From an uncultured Bacteroidales bacterium (GTDB taxonomy: Bacteria > Bacteroidota > Bacteroidia > Bacteroidales > UBA932): a stretch of 8,409 nt of DNA. Below the pieces are notes generated by a model, which ran no database searches, had not been told where the DNA came from, and was given only the letters and a program-made list of their open reading frames with translations. Location of the stretch: the NCBI GenBank assembly GCA_946627685.1, contig CAMOVV010000037.1, positions 1-8,409 of the forward strand, written 5' to 3'. Position 1 is the stretch's first letter. Each line of letters opens with the position of its first letter. Both the position numbers and the translations under genes were made by a program. This document shows, piece by piece, positions 6,798 to 8,409 of this stretch.

Positions 6798-7491
6798 GTG
6801 TCACTCCGTAGCCGAAGAGGGCGAAATCTCCCTTGCAGGGGTCGCCGGGGAACACTTCTTCCATGGCGGCCGTGATTTCCCTGACCGTGACGATGTCTTT
6901 CTGCCTGCGGGCCGTGAGTCCCAGCCTGAAGGCCATTTCCCAGACATGGACGTCCAGGGGAATGAGCAGGGCGGAAGGGTCCGTGCCCGTCCATAGCCCG
7001 AGGTCCACTTTTCCGTCCCTGCGGACCATCCACCTTCTCATCATGTTTATCTTCTTGTTGGGAGCCTTCGGGTCTTCTTTCTGACCGAAAATCCTTGTCC
7101 TTATCCCGTCGGTGCCGAGAATCTCCAGACTCTTTTCCTCCGAGTAGAAATCCTTCAGCCTCCGGCATATAGCCGCGACGTCACTCCATTTCACCGTCCG
7201 GTGGACGGAAACGTTTTCGTCCCTCCACTCTCCTCCCATCACATAGTCGAAGGGCCTCCACTGCATTTCATCGAAGAGCCTCCCGCAGTCCCTCACTATC
7301 ATGGACCTGCGTCCCCATGCGAAGTGGGCGGCGAAAACGGCCGCGACCTCCACGTCTTGAAGGCAGGCCTTTCCCTCCTTCATCCTCCCGGCAAAATCTC
7401 TCGGAAAAGCGAGCGGATCCTCCTTGAACCACACCGGGTCATTGTATGTATCCGCCCACTCGAGCAGCCGGCTGCGAAGTTCTTCCGTCAT
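6790..7491 (-). CDS. TIGR02757 family protein (DUF2400), function unknown
   Basis: The protein has 233 residues, slightly shorter than the roughly 250 usual for the family. I recognise it by NDPVWFKEDPLAFPRDF (17-33), the block DVEVAAVFAAHFAWGRRSMI (46-65), NKKINMMRRWMVRRDGKVDL (145-164), GLWTG, IPLDVHVW (177-184) and the C-terminal DPCKGDFALFGYGV (217-230). These highly conserved Asp, His and Arg residues suggest an enzyme or nucleic-acid-binding protein, and the pattern near LDVH plus the C-terminal helix recalls HhH-type DNA glycosylase folds, but that is only an impression. It has no signal peptide or membrane segment. Its ATG overlaps the transporter stop by one base (TGATG) and its 3' end overlaps the kinase start by 8 nt, so all three are probably translated in a coupled way. 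Confidence 0.9.
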   Translation of the reverse strand: MTEELRSRLLEWADTYNDPVWFKEDPLAFPRDFAGRMKEGKACLQDVEVAAVFAAHFAWGRRSMIVRDCGRLFDEMQWRPFDYVMGGEWRDENVSVHRTVKWSDVAAICRRLKDFYSEEKSLEILGTDGIRTRIFGQKEDPKAPNKKINMMRRWMVRRDGKVDLGLWTGTDPSALLIPLDVHVWEMAFRLGLTARRQKDIVTVREITAAMEEVFPGDPCKGDFALFGYGVTHA

Positions 7492-8409
7492 CAGGCAGTC
7501 GCAGCCTCAAGTTTCTTCATCATCGAGAACATAACCAGGCCGGAGACTACGCAGAGCACCAGAAGCAGGCCCCAGACGCCCCAGAGAGGCACCTTGTTCC
7601 ACAGCAGTCCGGGAATCGAGACCAGGTAGTTGCCGATGGCGGTAGCTGCGAACCAGCATCCCATCATGGCGCCCTTCAGCTTGGGAGGGGCCACCTTGGA
7701 AACGAAGGAGATTCCCATGGGGCTCAACAGGAGCTCGGCGAAGGTCAGCACCAGGTAGGTGGAAATAAGCCAGCTCGGGGAGACAAGGTCGGGAGATACG
7801 GTGCCGCCCAGTTCCTTCGGGGAAGCGAGTCCGCGCGAAGCCAGGATGAGCACGAGGAAGCCAAGGGAGGCGACGAACATTCCGATACCGATTTTCCTCG
7901 GAGCGGAAGGCTCTTTGCCCTTTTTGGCGAGGAAGGCGAAGAGAGCCATCGACACGGGGGTGAGGGCGACCACGTAGAAGGGGTTGAACTGCTGGAAGTC
8001 AGAGGGCTGGATGTCAACTATCGATGGCATTCCTTTGTAGAGGGCGAAGGCTCCGCCCCAGAGGCCGAGGGTGACGAGGCCGTTGATAAGCTTGCTGCGC
8101 CTGTTGTCAGACTGGAAGAATCCGAACAGGGTGTAAACGGAAACCGCTATCAGGGCGAGGGCCCAGATGTTGAATCCTATGCGCAGGCCGCCTGTGACTG
8201 TGGCCTGGGTGTAGTCGCGGGCGAAGAGGGTCATGGTGGCGCCGTTCTGGTGGAAGGCCATCCAGAAGAAGATTACCACCGCGAATACGAACATGAGGGC
8301 GGTGACGCGGCTGCGGGTCTGGGCCGGGGTGAGTTCGACGACTGCAGTGTCGTTTGCGGCCGCGGCCTGCTTGGCGTTGACATCGGCGTGCTTGAACCAG
8401 TTCCTGCAT
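7491..8409 (-). CDS. POT/PTR2 family proton-dependent oligopeptide transporter, C-terminal part (N-terminus outside window)
   Basis: The frame is open to the right edge, giving about 305 residues; an internal Met at 8294 is not the true start because NWFKHADVNAK...TPAQTRSRVTAL continues upstream in frame. The protein imports di- or tripeptides across the inner membrane with protons. The visible part begins in the cytoplasmic loop and then shows about eight hydrophobic helices, starting with MFVFAVVIFFWMAFHQNG, typical of helix 7 in this family. The segment TFAELLLSPMGISFVSKVAP, followed by KLKGAMMGCWFAATAIGNYL, is the conserved C-terminal POT region (compare SELMISALG.....P....G..MG.WF in E. 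coli Dtp proteins). The protein ends with a short basic tail, MMKKLEAATA. It appears to be the first visible gene of the minus-strand block; its promoter is beyond the window. Confidence 0.92.
   Translation of the reverse strand, partial: CRNWFKHADVNAKQAAAANDTAVVELTPAQTRSRVTALMFVFAVVIFFWMAFHQNGATMTLFARDYTQATVTGGLRIGFNIWALALIAVSVYTLFGFFQSDNRRSKLINGLVTLGLWGGAFALYKGMPSIVDIQPSDFQQFNPFYVVALTPVSMALFAFLAKKGKEPSAPRKIGIGMFVASLGFLVLILASRGLASPKELGGTVSPDLVSPSWLISTYLVLTFAELLLSPMGISFVSKVAPPKLKGAMMGCWFAATAIGNYLVSIPGLLWNKVPLWGVWGLLLVLCVVSGLVMFSMMKKLEAATA

Larger units (their letters stand above)
261..8409 (-). other. Probable single transcription unit of eight genes
   Basis: All eight genes share one strand. 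Junctions from upstream to downstream are -1, -8, -4, +1, +21, +6 and +3 nt. None leaves space for a promoter of usual size, and I found no Bacteroidota-type TAnnTTTG/TTTG pair in the 21-base gap before the SlyD-like gene. A promoter inside a coding region, for example late in tldE, cannot be excluded. Confidence 0.6.

Noticed and set aside
6617..7168. A 183-residue minus-strand frame across the TIGR02757 and kinase genes
   Set aside because: It is an out-of-frame, Arg/Gly/Pro-rich product covering two well-supported genes.
8294..8409. Start of the transporter at the Met whose codon ends at 8294
   Set aside because: The frame stays open to the window edge and the upstream residues look like the central POT loop, so this Met lies at the beginning of a transmembrane helix inside the protein.

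Overview
The window looks like an ordinary stretch of a moderately GC-rich Bacteroidota chromosome, probably order Bacteroidales. I infer this from several protein types: a TIGR02757/DUF2400 protein, a POT transporter with the FFWMAFHQNG-type helix common in that phylum, a SlyD-like FKBP with a Cys/His tail, and an HtpG tail ending in a 'LALL..GLL.G.AL..FI.RS' block. The placement rests on remembered family features, not on a search.

Layout. The left edge holds the last 60 codons of a plus-strand gene, most likely htpG (3-185). It converges on a block of eight minus-strand genes that fills the rest of the window. A 75-base gap (186-260) separates the two. It contains a 'GTCATCCTGAGCG...GAAGAATCTTTC' dispersed-repeat-like element and a small hairpin. 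In transcription order (right to left) the minus-strand genes are: a POT/MFS peptide transporter (cut at the right edge, ends 7491), a TIGR02757/DUF2400 protein (7491-6790), a zeta-toxin-like P-loop kinase (6797-6162), TldD (6165-4645), TldE/PmbA (4643-3285), a SlyD-like FKBP prolyl isomerase (3263-2646), a family 2 glycosyltransferase (2639-1623) and TrkA (1619-261).

Spacing is very tight: a 1-nt TGATG overlap, an 8-nt overlap, a 4-nt ATGA overlap, then gaps of 1, 21, 6 and 3 nt. I see no room for an internal promoter, RNA gene or small hidden gene, so the set is probably one long transcript that starts beyond the right edge. The clearest functional pair is TldD plus TldE, the two halves of a heterodimeric zinc peptidase. 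A peptide importer upstream and a metal-binding chaperone-like isomerase downstream could fit a loose peptide and metal-protein theme, but glycosyltransferase and TrkA do not, so shared transcription may be only convenience.

No CRISPR array, tRNA, rRNA, insertion sequence, phage gene or clear new system is visible. The points most worth a second look are the zeta-like kinase with no recognisable antitoxin, translationally coupled inside a housekeeping operon; the 33-base tandem repeat encoding the metal-binding tail of the SlyD protein; and the TrkA with a degenerate second nucleotide-binding loop and no TrkH beside it.
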